Positions 1 through 6,374 of a DNA stretch of 9,189 bases are shown one piece after another. The stretch covers positions 1-9,189 of the forward strand of contig SYAK01000098.1 of NCBI GenBank assembly GCA_005788935.1, in the 5' to 3' direction. This stretch comes from Pseudomonadota bacterium. GTDB taxonomy: Bacteria > Myxococcota > UBA9042 > PHBI01. The translations under genes were made by a program, and so were the position numbers. The notes beneath the pieces were generated by a model that saw nothing but the letters and a program-made list of their open reading frames with translations, was not told where the DNA came from and did not search any database. The first letter of the stretch is position 1, and every line of letters begins with the position of its first letter.

Positions 1-1
1 G

Positions 2-862
2 CGCCTCGGCCTCGTCGGCTTCGGCAACATCGGGCGCCAGGTGGCGCAGCTCGCGCGCGGGCTCGGCATGGAGGTCTTCTTCTACGACTCGGCGCTCATC
101 CCGCGCGAGGTCGGCCTCGCGATGGGCTTCACGGCCTGCGACTCGCTCGCGGATCTCATGGCCTCGGTCGACTACGTCTCGGTCCACGTGTCACCGACCG
201 ACATCCGCGGCAACAGCAACAAGAACCTGTTCACCTACGACGTCTTCCGCCACTTCGGCGCCAACCGCGGCGCGCGCTGCCCGAAGATCTTCATCAACCT
301 CGCCCGCGGCTTCGTCGTCTCGCCCGACGACCTGCTGCGCGCGAGCCGAGACGGCTTCGTCAACTACGCGATGACCGACGTCTTCCCGGAGGAGCCGCGC
401 GAGACGGACTCGACCGCGTGGGTGAACCCCTTCGCGAGCGACCCGACCATCTTCGCGACACCTCACATCGGGGCCGCGACCCTCGAGGCGCAGCCGCGCA
501 TCGCGAAGTACGTCGCGCGCACGACCGAGCTCTTCAACCGCTACGGCATCGTGCGCAACTGCGTCTTCCAGCCGCGCGCGACCATCGACTTCGAGGTCCG
601 CGAAGGGCAGCACGTGCTGTCGGTCATCCACTCCGACAAGCGCGGCACGAAGAAGGCCGTCGACGACGCCATCTACGAGGCCGGCGCCAACAACGTCGGC
701 TCGGCCCACGTGGACTTCCCCGAGTACGGCATCGCCTACGACGTCTCGGTCCTGAACCAGCCGCTGACCGACGAGCAGCTCCGCGGCCTCGTCGTCCGCG
801 CGGGCACCCTGACCGGCGAAGCCGAGGCGATCCGGTCTGTCAGGTCGTTCCCGATCGCCTGA
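2..862 (+). CDS. serA: D-3-phosphoglycerate dehydrogenase, 5'-truncated by window edge
   Basis: This enzyme oxidises 3-phosphoglycerate to 3-phosphohydroxypyruvate with NAD+, the first step of serine synthesis in the cytosol. The reading frame is open from base 2, so the substrate-binding N-terminus lies outside the window; 286 residues remain. Visible parts, in order, are the Rossmann dinucleotide loop GFGNIG (residues 6-11), the NLARG segment carrying the family's catalytic arginine, the DVFPEEP segment carrying the catalytic glutamate, and ATPHIGAATLEAQ with the catalytic histidine. The last 85 or so residues look like a regulatory ACT domain (VLSVIHSDKRGTKKAVDDAI onward), which supports SerA over other D-2-hydroxyacid dehydrogenases. 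The gene ends in TGA at 860-862, and a 15-bp hairpin starts inside the stop codon. It converges on the lipoprotein gene to its right. The family call is secure; exact substrate is inferred from the ACT domain and the PHIGAATLEAQ signature. Confidence 0.9.
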   Translation, partial: RLGLVGFGNIGRQVAQLARGLGMEVFFYDSALIPREVGLAMGFTACDSLADLMASVDYVSVHVSPTDIRGNSNKNLFTYDVFRHFGANRGARCPKIFINLARGFVVSPDDLLRASRDGFVNYAMTDVFPEEPRETDSTAWVNPFASDPTIFATPHIGAATLEAQPRIAKYVARTTELFNRYGIVRNCVFQPRATIDFEVREGQHVLSVIHSDKRGTKKAVDDAIYEAGANNVGSAHVDFPEYGIAYDVSVLNQPLTDEQLRGLVVRAGTLTGEAEAIRSVRSFPIA

Positions 863-959
863 GGCTCGGCGTGCTCCCAGCGCGCCAAGCCTCGGGCGCC
901 GGGGACGCGCGAACGGAGCGGACGCCAGGTATCTCCGTTCGGTCGCTCCCGATCGCCTG
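843..959 (+). repeat. Direct repeat: serA 3' tail duplicated 98 bp downstream
   Basis: Bases 843-861 (GGTCGTTCCCGATCGCCTG) recur at 941-959 with one change (GGTCGCTCCCGATCGCCTG). Translated in its own frame from 931, the downstream copy gives ISVRSLPIAW, against IRSVRSFPIA at the end of SerA. The offset of 98 bp is not a multiple of three, so the copy lies outside the serA frame and behind the stop codon. It looks like a remnant of a local duplication. Confidence 0.6.
861..893 (+). terminator. Strong hairpin overlapping the serA stop codon
   Basis: Bases 861-875 (GAGGCTCGGCGTGCT) pair with 879-893 (AGCGCGCCAAGCCTC) across a 3-nt CCC loop. The stem is 15 bp with one C-A mismatch and one G-U pair, and it begins at the second base of the TGA stop. 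No T-tract follows, so it does not match the classic intrinsic terminator. In a very GC-rich genome it may still end or stabilise the serA transcript. The structure is seen directly; its role is inferred. Confidence 0.55.
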
Positions 960-1201
960 GCGCGGTCGGCATGCCTCGCACACCAACGCGCTCGGCGGGG
1001 GACCTCAAGGACACGGAAACACACGAGCGCAAACACGACCCGGGTCGCTGCGAAGCGTGCGTTTGCAGCTACGTCCCGAGGCGCTCGTGGGCAGGGCCGC
1101 GGTTCCATGAGCCGCCCGGAGCGGGCCACCGCCATGTCGGACGCGACCCGCTCCGGAGGTGAGCAGTGGCTGCCACGCGCCTGTGTCAGCGCGGCACCCG
1201 T
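863..1201. other. Non-coding gap between convergent serA and lipoprotein genes
   Basis: I see no credible gene in these 339 bases: the open frames here are short or shadows of neighbours. It contains the serA hairpin, a second hairpin at 910-941 (9-bp perfect stem CGAACGGAG/CTCCGTTCG, 14-nt loop), a near-copy of the last serA codons at 931-960, and a 10-bp inverted repeat at 1116-1156 nearer the lipoprotein end. Confidence 0.6.
1116..1156 (-). terminator. 10-bp inverted repeat downstream of the lipoprotein gene
   Basis: CCGGAGCGGG (1116-1125) is a perfect reverse complement of CCCGCTCCGG (1147-1156), separated by 21 nt. It lies about 45 nt past the stop codon of the minus-strand lipoprotein gene, a typical place for a 3' hairpin. 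There is no T-tract in either direction and the loop is long, so a terminator role is only a possibility. Confidence 0.35.
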
Positions 1202-2211
1202 TTACGGAAAGTACGCAACGAAAGCGCTGGTGCAGTTGTCGGCGCACGTGGCGCTAGCAGGGCCCTCACAGAGATATCCCTGGCAATCAACCGCATACCT
1301 CAGCTGGCTCTGGGCTAACGCAGAGCCGGTCTCCCAACAGCTGAACTGACAGTCGGCGTTGCCTTCATCGCAACCCTGAGTGCAGTCATACACCTGTTCA
1401 CACGTGCGGGTGCCGTGGACATCGAACGAACAGGCCGCAGCCTCTTCCGGACAGTCATGGCTATTGCAGGATGTATCGAAGTCACAGCTCGACCAGCATG
1501 ACAGAACGGCGTTCAGCTCGCTCCTGCCAGTCGTCGAGGCGCGGTTGAGACACGGCGACGTGCAGGTTGAGGCTGGCGACAGGTCGTCGAAACAACCGGC
1601 GTCCCTTATGCTGGCAAAGGTCTCGAAGCACGAGAGACCTCCCCCCGACGAGGCGTTGCAGGCTTTGTTGCTGCAGCCGCTCGTCCAGTCTTCGGCGAAC
1701 CCCACTGGCCGTTCGTGCATCGCTCGAGGGTGGCGCCGTTGCAGCGCCTCGTGCCGTCGGTGCAACTGTTGCCGCAGTCGCCATTGTCGAAGTTGCAGGC
1801 AGAGACGTTGCAGGCAGAGTCGCACTCCCCATCGCCTCGCCAGCCAGCCGGGCAACCGGGACTGCACTCCCCGCTCCCGCCGCCCGAGTTGCAGGCGTTG
1901 TTGCTGCAGCCGCTCGTACAGTTCTCGGCGACCGCCCACTGGCCGTTCGTGCACCGCTCGAGGGTGGCGCCGTTGCAGCGCTGCGTTCCGTCGGTACAGC
2001 GGTTGTTGCAGTCGCCATTGTCGAAGTTGCAGGCCGCGACGTTGCAGGCAGAGTCGCACGCTCCATCGCCTGGCCAGTCCGGCCTGCAACCGGGGCTGCA
2101 TTCCTCCCTGCCGCCATCTCCGAAGACGTCATCCAGTTTTGTAAGTGCGTCCCCATCGCACGCTGCGAGCGCCAACGTCATCACACACAAGATACCCGGA
2201 TTGGTAAGCAT
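1202..2211 (-). pseudogene. Cysteine-rich LNR-repeat lipoprotein, frameshifted near 1700
   Basis: Two overlapping minus-strand frames join into one protein of 336 residues if one base is restored at about 1700-1701. The start at 2211 gives a lipoprotein signal with lipobox LALAAC (lipid cysteine 18) and a possible AAGGG ribosome site 7 nt upstream; the frame stays open further upstream but would lose the signal. Residues 38-68 and 116-146 each form a Lin-12/Notch repeat: six cysteines with the W-GDG-CD-CN-C-FDNGDC pattern that binds calcium in eukaryotic LNR modules. Each is followed by a CTDGT-RCNGATLERCTNGQW segment. Residues 195-336 hold two further cysteine-rich units with a shared C-x(n)-L-x(n)-C layout. 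Base composition falls in this part. The product should be a disulphide-rich, envelope-anchored or exported protein; its ligand is unknown. The break may be a real mutation or a sequence error, as the downstream frame remains open and protein-like to its TAA. Confidence 0.7.
1637..2100 (-). repeat. Two tandem 234-bp (78-codon) LNR-containing units
   Basis: The block GACGTTGCAGGCAGAGTCGC occurs at 1804 and again at 2038, exactly 234 bp apart, and most surrounding positions also match. In protein terms the unit runs from CSPGC through the LNR module to NACN. The first unit spans about 1867-2100 and the second about 1637-1866. Comparison of the two units shows the one-base loss near 1700 and a Cys-to-Trp change (ENCTSGC in unit 1, EDWTSGC in unit 2). 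Confidence 0.85.
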
Positions 2212-2795
2212 GATCGAACCCTTGCTCCTTGCGAGGCGCTGCCGGTGAAACAGTCCCGGCCTCGCGCCGTGTGGATCTTTTCGCGCATGCGACATGGCGT
2301 CGCGCGTCGGTAAACGGTCTCGGAACATGCAGCCGCAGCGTACAATCTGCGGCCAATCGCAGGGCCCGCGTCGCTCGGCGACACAGGCGGCCCGCTTGGG
2401 GCTCTAGCTCAGCGTTCTCCGGGTCTTCTCACAAGAAGCCGCGGTGAACGAGTTACGCACCTGACCTGGCTCCGCCGCCGCACACCGCGTCGGGCTCTAG
2501 GTGCCGGTCCCGACAGCCAAAGATGGCACGGCGGGGCGTGCTACCGGCCCGTCGCGGCGACCTTGCCGTTGACCGCGAAACTGGTCGCGTGGAGGTGCGC
2601 CCTTCTTTTGTCCTGAAGGCGCGCGAGATCATGCTATCGTTTGTATAGCCAGCAAAAACGCACATACCGCGTGCAACCGCGCCCGCCTCGTCATCTTCAT
2701 TTTCCGCATGGCCTGCCGCTGCAACCGAGAGCAGCTCACAGGCTACACTCCGCGCGCTCCATGCGAACACATGTGAAGGAACCATGGTGTGACTC

Positions 2796-2810
2796 CTGTC
2801 TCAGAGACAG
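2796..2810. promoter_or_regulatory. Perfect 15-bp palindrome, possible operator
   Basis: CTGTCTC-A-GAGACAG is a perfect 7-bp inverted repeat around one central base, about 400 bp upstream of the AAA+ gene in the A/T-richer part of the divergent intergenic region. Its size and symmetry suit a dimeric repressor site, although a chance palindrome cannot be excluded and no regulator gene lies beside it. Confidence 0.3.
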
Positions 2811-3026
2811 CGAAGCGTGCGCAAGACAACGCCACACAGCACATCTTCGCCTGCTGCGATAATATTTCTAAGTATCGATGCGAACGAATCTGCTGTCAAC
2901 AGAATCAAGAACAATCAGATGGCGGCAAGGGATAATCGTTTTTAATCTCATAAAGATCCAAGCCGCGTCGCCGAAGGGTCCCCAAACGCCAGGTCGGGGG
3001 CAGCGGGGGATTTGAGGGGTACTGAA

Positions 3027-3086
3027 GATCGAGCCGTCGATCGAACCGTCGACCGTGTCGTCGTTCGAGCCGTCGGTCGAAGCGTC
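3027..3086 (+). repeat. Five tandem copies of a degenerate 12-bp unit
   Basis: Reading from 3027 in steps of 12, the units are GATCGAGCCGTC, GATCGAACCGTC, GACCGTGTCGTC, GTTCGAGCCGTC and GGTCGAAGCGTC. All five share the frame GnnCGnnnCGTC, or a one-base variant of it. The array ends 125 bp before the AAA+ start codon. It may be a cluster of protein-binding sites or a plain minisatellite. Confidence 0.65.
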
Positions 3087-3211
3087 CGCGACCTCACCGC
3101 CACCGAGAGGGCTGACGTCCCACGATCACCGTTCTCCACCGGCGTCGACACGCGATCGACAGCCAGACGGCCCCTTGATCGCGCCGGCTCGCGGGCGCAG
3201 GATGGCGCCCG

Positions 3212-5596
3212 ATGAACGCGCCGCCGCCCACCCACACGCCCGCGAATGACCGCAACCTGCAGACCCTCATCGACGGGGTCGCGGCCGTCGCGGGGCTGCT
3301 CGCCGCCGAGCCGCGCTCGGAGGCCCGCCGCGAGGCCGAGGCGACCTGGGCCCAGTGGGAGGCCGCGATGCGGGCGGATCCGGACGAGGTGCCGCTCGCC
3401 GACCTCATCGCGCGCTTCCGCCTCAACGGCTTCGAGGTGCGCTGCCTCGTCCTCGCCCTGGCGAGCCACATCGAGCCGCGCATGGCGGCCCTCATCGCGA
3501 CCGCCTCGAAGGACGCGCTCGTCCGCGGCGTCACGATCCGCCTCGCGATGGAGCGCTTCTGCACGACCGCCCCCGAGCGCGTGACGGCCCGCGCGAGCTT
3601 CCTCCCATCGGGCCCGCTGATGCGGCACCACATGATGTCGCTCGGGCGGACCGAGCTCGGCGCGAGCGAGGGCCTCTTGTCGCGGCGAATGGAGCTGACG
3701 ACGCCGACGCTGCGCTATCTGTTGCGCGAAAACGAGCTCAGCGAGTCGCTCGCCAAGATCGCGCGACTGCAATACCCGGAAGTCTCACTCTTCAATGTCA
3801 TCCTCGAGAGCGAGCAGATGACGCAGGTGCGACAGCTCGTCGAGAACCACCGCGACTACCGCCGCGCCATCAGCGAGTGGGGCTTCGACAAGGTGCTGCC
3901 CTACGGCCGCGGCCTGACCTTCCTCTTCTCGGGGCCGCCAGGCACGGGCAAGACACTCCTCGCCCACGCCCTCGCGGCCCACGCGAAGCGCCCGATCCTG
4001 TCGCTCTCAGCCGCCGACATCCCCGAGAAGGAGACGGTCGAGAAGCTGCTCGACGACCTGATGACGGAGGCCGCGATGCGCGACGCCCTCGTCCTCATCG
4101 ACGAGTGCGAGGCCCTCGTCGGCAAGAACGACAAGCGCAAGGCCACAGCCTTCAAGGCGATCGAGGACTTCGAGGGCATCCTCGTCCTCATCACGAACCA
4201 CCCGCACCTGCTCGACGACGGCCTCGAGCGGCGCATCATGTACCACCTGCCCTTCGAGGTCCCCGAGCCCGAAATCCGCCGTCAGATCTGGGAGGTCCAC
4301 CTGCCGCCCGAGGTGCCGCTCGCGGGAGAAATCGACCTCGACGTGCTCGCCAATACGTACGACTTTACGGGTGGCACCATCAAGAACGCGATCCTCTTCG
4401 CGGTGAATCTGGCGCTCGCCCGCAACCCGAAGCGTCCTGTGCTCAACATGGCGCTGCTCGAGGAGGGCTGCCTCGCCCAGCTGCGTTACGCCCTCGAGGA
4501 TCTCACCGTGCGGACGGCCTCGCGCCTCCGCATCAAGGACATCATCCTGCCCGAAAAGCCTGGCCGCAAGGTGCGGGAAATCATCGCCGCGTGCCGCAAC
4601 CAGGCGACCGTGCTGAACGCGTGGGGCTTCGGCAAGAAGCTCGTGACGGGCAAGGGGCTCGTCTGCCTCTTCGACGGGCCGCCCGGTACCGGCAAGACGC
4701 TGTGCGCCGAAATCATCAGCGGCGAGCTCAACCGCCCACTCTACCGCATCAACCTGCCCGAGGTCGTCTCGAAGTGGGTCGGCGAGACCGAGAAGAACAT
4801 CAAGGCCATCTTCCAGCAGGCCCGCATCTCGCACGCCATGCTGCTCTTCGACGAGGCCGACTCGCTCTTCGCGAGCCGCGTCGCCGAGACCAAGAGCGCC
4901 ACCGACCGCTACGCCAACATGGAGGTCAACCTGCTGCTGCAGGAGGTCGAGCGCTTCCCGGGCATCGTCATCCTGACGACGAACTTCTTCGGCGCCCTCG
5001 ACAAGGCCCTCGTCCGCCGCATCCAGTTCCGCGTGACCTTCGAGGAGCCCGACCCCGAGAGCCGCACCCGCATCTGGGAGACGCTGTGCCCGCCCGAGAC
5101 GCCGCTCGACGACACCGTCAGCTTCGAGCGCCTTGGCAAGCACTTCGAGATGTCGGGCGGCATGATCAAGAACGCCATCATCCGTGCCGCTTATCTGGCA
5201 TGTGATGCGGGGACGCCCGTCACCCAGAAGATCCTCGAGGACAGCTGCCTCGACGAGTATCAGGCCGCGGGCAAGGTGGCGCGCGACCCGTCCGCCATGC
5301 CGCCGCCACGCATCGTCATCCCCGAGGGCGCCGTCGAGCTGCCCGCCGACTGGGCCGACCGCGGGCTCTCACCCGAGATCATGATGCAGGCCGGCATGGC
5401 CGAGGCCGAGCTCGCCCCGGCCGTCAAGCACCAGCTGCGCCAGCGGGCCGGGTCAACGCCGCGCGAGACGGCGTTCGCGCCAGTGATGGCGGCGGCCGGG
5501 ACCCCGCCCGTGACCCGGACGCGCCCCATCCCCGAGCTCGCCGACCTGCCCATGCCGTCCGGACACACGCCGCGCGAGGCCGACGATGACGCCTGA
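3212..5596 (+). CDS. Tandem AAA+ ATPase with N-terminal regulatory region
   Basis: The 794-residue protein has two AAA+ modules, so it should act as a hexameric ATP-driven remodelling or unfolding machine in the cytosol. Residues 1-230 form a helical region with the pattern IARFRLNGFEVRCLVLALAS, which resembles the N-terminal part of bacterial AAA proteins of the kind found beside extracellular contractile injection systems (Afp15-like). Module 1 has Walker A GPPGTGKT (241-248), Walker B with D297-E298, sensor-1 N329 and arginines 340-341. Module 2 has Walker A GPPGTGKT (489-496), pore-loop KWVGE (521-525), Walker B D547-E548, sensor-1 N591 and arginines 602-603. Module 1 lacks the aromatic pore loop and is shorter between Walker B and sensor 1. 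A proline-rich, acidic C-terminal tail follows from about 690. The ATG at 3212 has AGGA 9 nt upstream. The stop overlaps the next start. The family is clear; the substrate is unknown. Confidence 0.88.
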   Translation: MNAPPPTHTPANDRNLQTLIDGVAAVAGLLAAEPRSEARREAEATWAQWEAAMRADPDEVPLADLIARFRLNGFEVRCLVLALASHIEPRMAALIATASKDALVRGVTIRLAMERFCTTAPERVTARASFLPSGPLMRHHMMSLGRTELGASEGLLSRRMELTTPTLRYLLRENELSESLAKIARLQYPEVSLFNVILESEQMTQVRQLVENHRDYRRAISEWGFDKVLPYGRGLTFLFSGPPGTGKTLLAHALAAHAKRPILSLSAADIPEKETVEKLLDDLMTEAAMRDALVLIDECEALVGKNDKRKATAFKAIEDFEGILVLITNHPHLLDDGLERRIMYHLPFEVPEPEIRRQIWEVHLPPEVPLAGEIDLDVLANTYDFTGGTIKNAILFAVNLALARNPKRPVLNMALLEEGCLAQLRYALEDLTVRTASRLRIKDIILPEKPGRKVREIIAACRNQATVLNAWGFGKKLVTGKGLVCLFDGPPGTGKTLCAEIISGELNRPLYRINLPEVVSKWVGETEKNIKAIFQQARISHAMLLFDEADSLFASRVAETKSATDRYANMEVNLLLQEVERFPGIVILTTNFFGALDKALVRRIQFRVTFEEPDPESRTRIWETLCPPETPLDDTVSFERLGKHFEMSGGMIKNAIIRAAYLACDAGTPVTQKILEDSCLDEYQAAGKVARDPSAMPPPRIVIPEGAVELPADWADRGLSPEIMMQAGMAEAELAPAVKHQLRQRAGSTPRETAFAPVMAAAGTPPVTRTRPIPELADLPMPSGHTPREADDDA

Positions 5597-6374
5597 CCCC
5601 GAGTCCCCGGCCCCATCGGCGGACCTCGATGGCGAGGCGCCCATGACCCCGGCGCGCTTCCTCGCCGAGCTGATGGAGGGCTTCACGGGCGCAGGGGGCC
5701 CGGTCCTCGCCGACGCCCCAAGGCCCGAGCCGCTCGCGTGGGTCCCGCGCGACCTCGCGGCGGCTGGCCGCCTGGTCTCGGGCTTCAGACGCCGCGCCGA
5801 GCGCGCCGTGCAGCGTCTCCTCGCCGAGACGGGACCAGCCGGGGACGGGTCCGAACACCCGGTGATCATCGACGGGGCGTTCTTGCGCGACCACGGCGCA
5901 GCCCTGCTCGGGGCCGTCATCGGAGGCGACGCGGGCGAGTCCGCGGAGGCGTCGCGACCACCCTACCGGGCCTACCGGCTCGACCTCGTCTCGATCGCGG
6001 CCGAGGGCCTTGCGTGGGCCTCCGAGGCGGGTGAAGGCCTCCTGAAGGCGGCAGGCGTCAACGACCCGGCGGGCGCACTCGGCGGCCTCGCGCGGGGGCT
6101 CGACGGGCTGCCGTGGAAGATGCGCGACCTCGTCGGAGCGGCGGGCGGGCTCGTCGCGGGGCTGCTCGACGCGGTGCCAGCTGTTGACGGATCCACGGAC
6201 GGTTGGAGCGCGGCCGAGACGGGCCTGCGCGGGGCGCTCGAGGCGGCTGGCCTCGGGGTGTGGCCCGACGAGGAGGACGACCTCGCCGCGGCGGTCCACG
6301 GGGTGACGGACGACGATGAGGCGGAGTCGGCCGAGACGGTCGCCGCCGAGGAGCAGGGCGATGAGCGGAACTGA
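5586..6374 (+). CDS. Uncharacterised AAA-operon protein A (262 aa)
   Basis: I do not recognise the family. The start overlaps the end of the AAA+ gene by 11 nt (ATGACGCCTGA), so the two are translationally linked. A second in-frame ATG at 5643 also has a nearby GAGG and could be the true start. The protein is Ala/Gly/Asp/Glu-rich, with no signal peptide or convincing membrane segment, although residues 184-197 form a short hydrophobic helix. Two short motifs recur in the next gene product: IDGAFLRDHGAALLGAV (95-111) against IDAKFMKTHGLQLLGEV, and LDLVSIAA (132-139) against MDLGSLAA. The C-terminus is strongly acidic (from about 228). Context suggests an adaptor, substrate or regulator of the AAA+ ATPase; this is inference only. 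Confidence 0.75.
   Translation: MTPDPESPAPSADLDGEAPMTPARFLAELMEGFTGAGGPVLADAPRPEPLAWVPRDLAAAGRLVSGFRRRAERAVQRLLAETGPAGDGSEHPVIIDGAFLRDHGAALLGAVIGGDAGESAEASRPPYRAYRLDLVSIAAEGLAWASEAGEGLLKAAGVNDPAGALGGLARGLDGLPWKMRDLVGAAGGLVAGLLDAVPAVDGSTDGWSAAETGLRGALEAAGLGVWPDEEDDLAAAVHGVTDDDEAESAETVAAEEQGDERN

Larger units (their letters stand above)
2212..3211. other. Gene-poor intergenic region of about 1 kb
   Basis: I find no convincing protein or RNA gene here. Frames at 2453-2785 (minus) and 2641-2862 (plus) overlap each other, carry no recognisable motif and read as low-order basic or mixed sequence. Bases from about 2600 to 2960 are clearly richer in A/T than the rest of the window, which fits a regulatory zone or an older insertion. 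Visible structures are the palindrome CACATGTG (2768-2775), a perfect 15-bp palindrome (2796-2810) and a 12-bp tandem repeat (3027-3086). The lipoprotein gene and the AAA+ operon diverge from this region, so both promoters should lie in it, but I see no good -35/-10 pair for either. Confidence 0.6.

Noticed and set aside
191..1135. Minus-strand frame opposite serA (314 codons)
   Set aside because: It is antisense to an unmistakable dehydrogenase and has biased Arg/Ala/Val/Asp composition.
2398..2412. GGGGCTCTAGCTCAG, similar to the 5' end of a tRNA
   Set aside because: No D-stem partner, anticodon arm, T-loop or matching 3' acceptor strand follows within 80 nt. I cannot support a tRNA or an attachment-site fragment.
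2453..2862. Overlapping frames at 2453-2785 (minus, 110 codons) and 2641-2862 (plus, 73 codons)
   Set aside because: Neither has a ribosome site I trust, a known motif or a signal sequence. Their composition looks like translated spacer.
2875..2899. TTGACA on the minus strand (2894-2899) as a leftward promoter
   Set aside because: The nearest -10-like hexamer (TACTTA) is 19 nt away, a poor spacing, and no convincing gene follows for about 650 nt.
2931..2936. GATAAT as a -10 box for the AAA+ operon
   Set aside because: No -35 at 16-18 nt upstream matches better than three of six bases, and the site is 275 nt from the start codon.
4007..5143. Long minus-strand open frame opposite the AAA+ gene (378 codons)
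   Set aside because: It lies antisense to clear AAA+ motifs and is a normal by-product of GC-rich codon bias. Its translation is Asp/Glu/Arg/Leu-rich with no recognisable domain.
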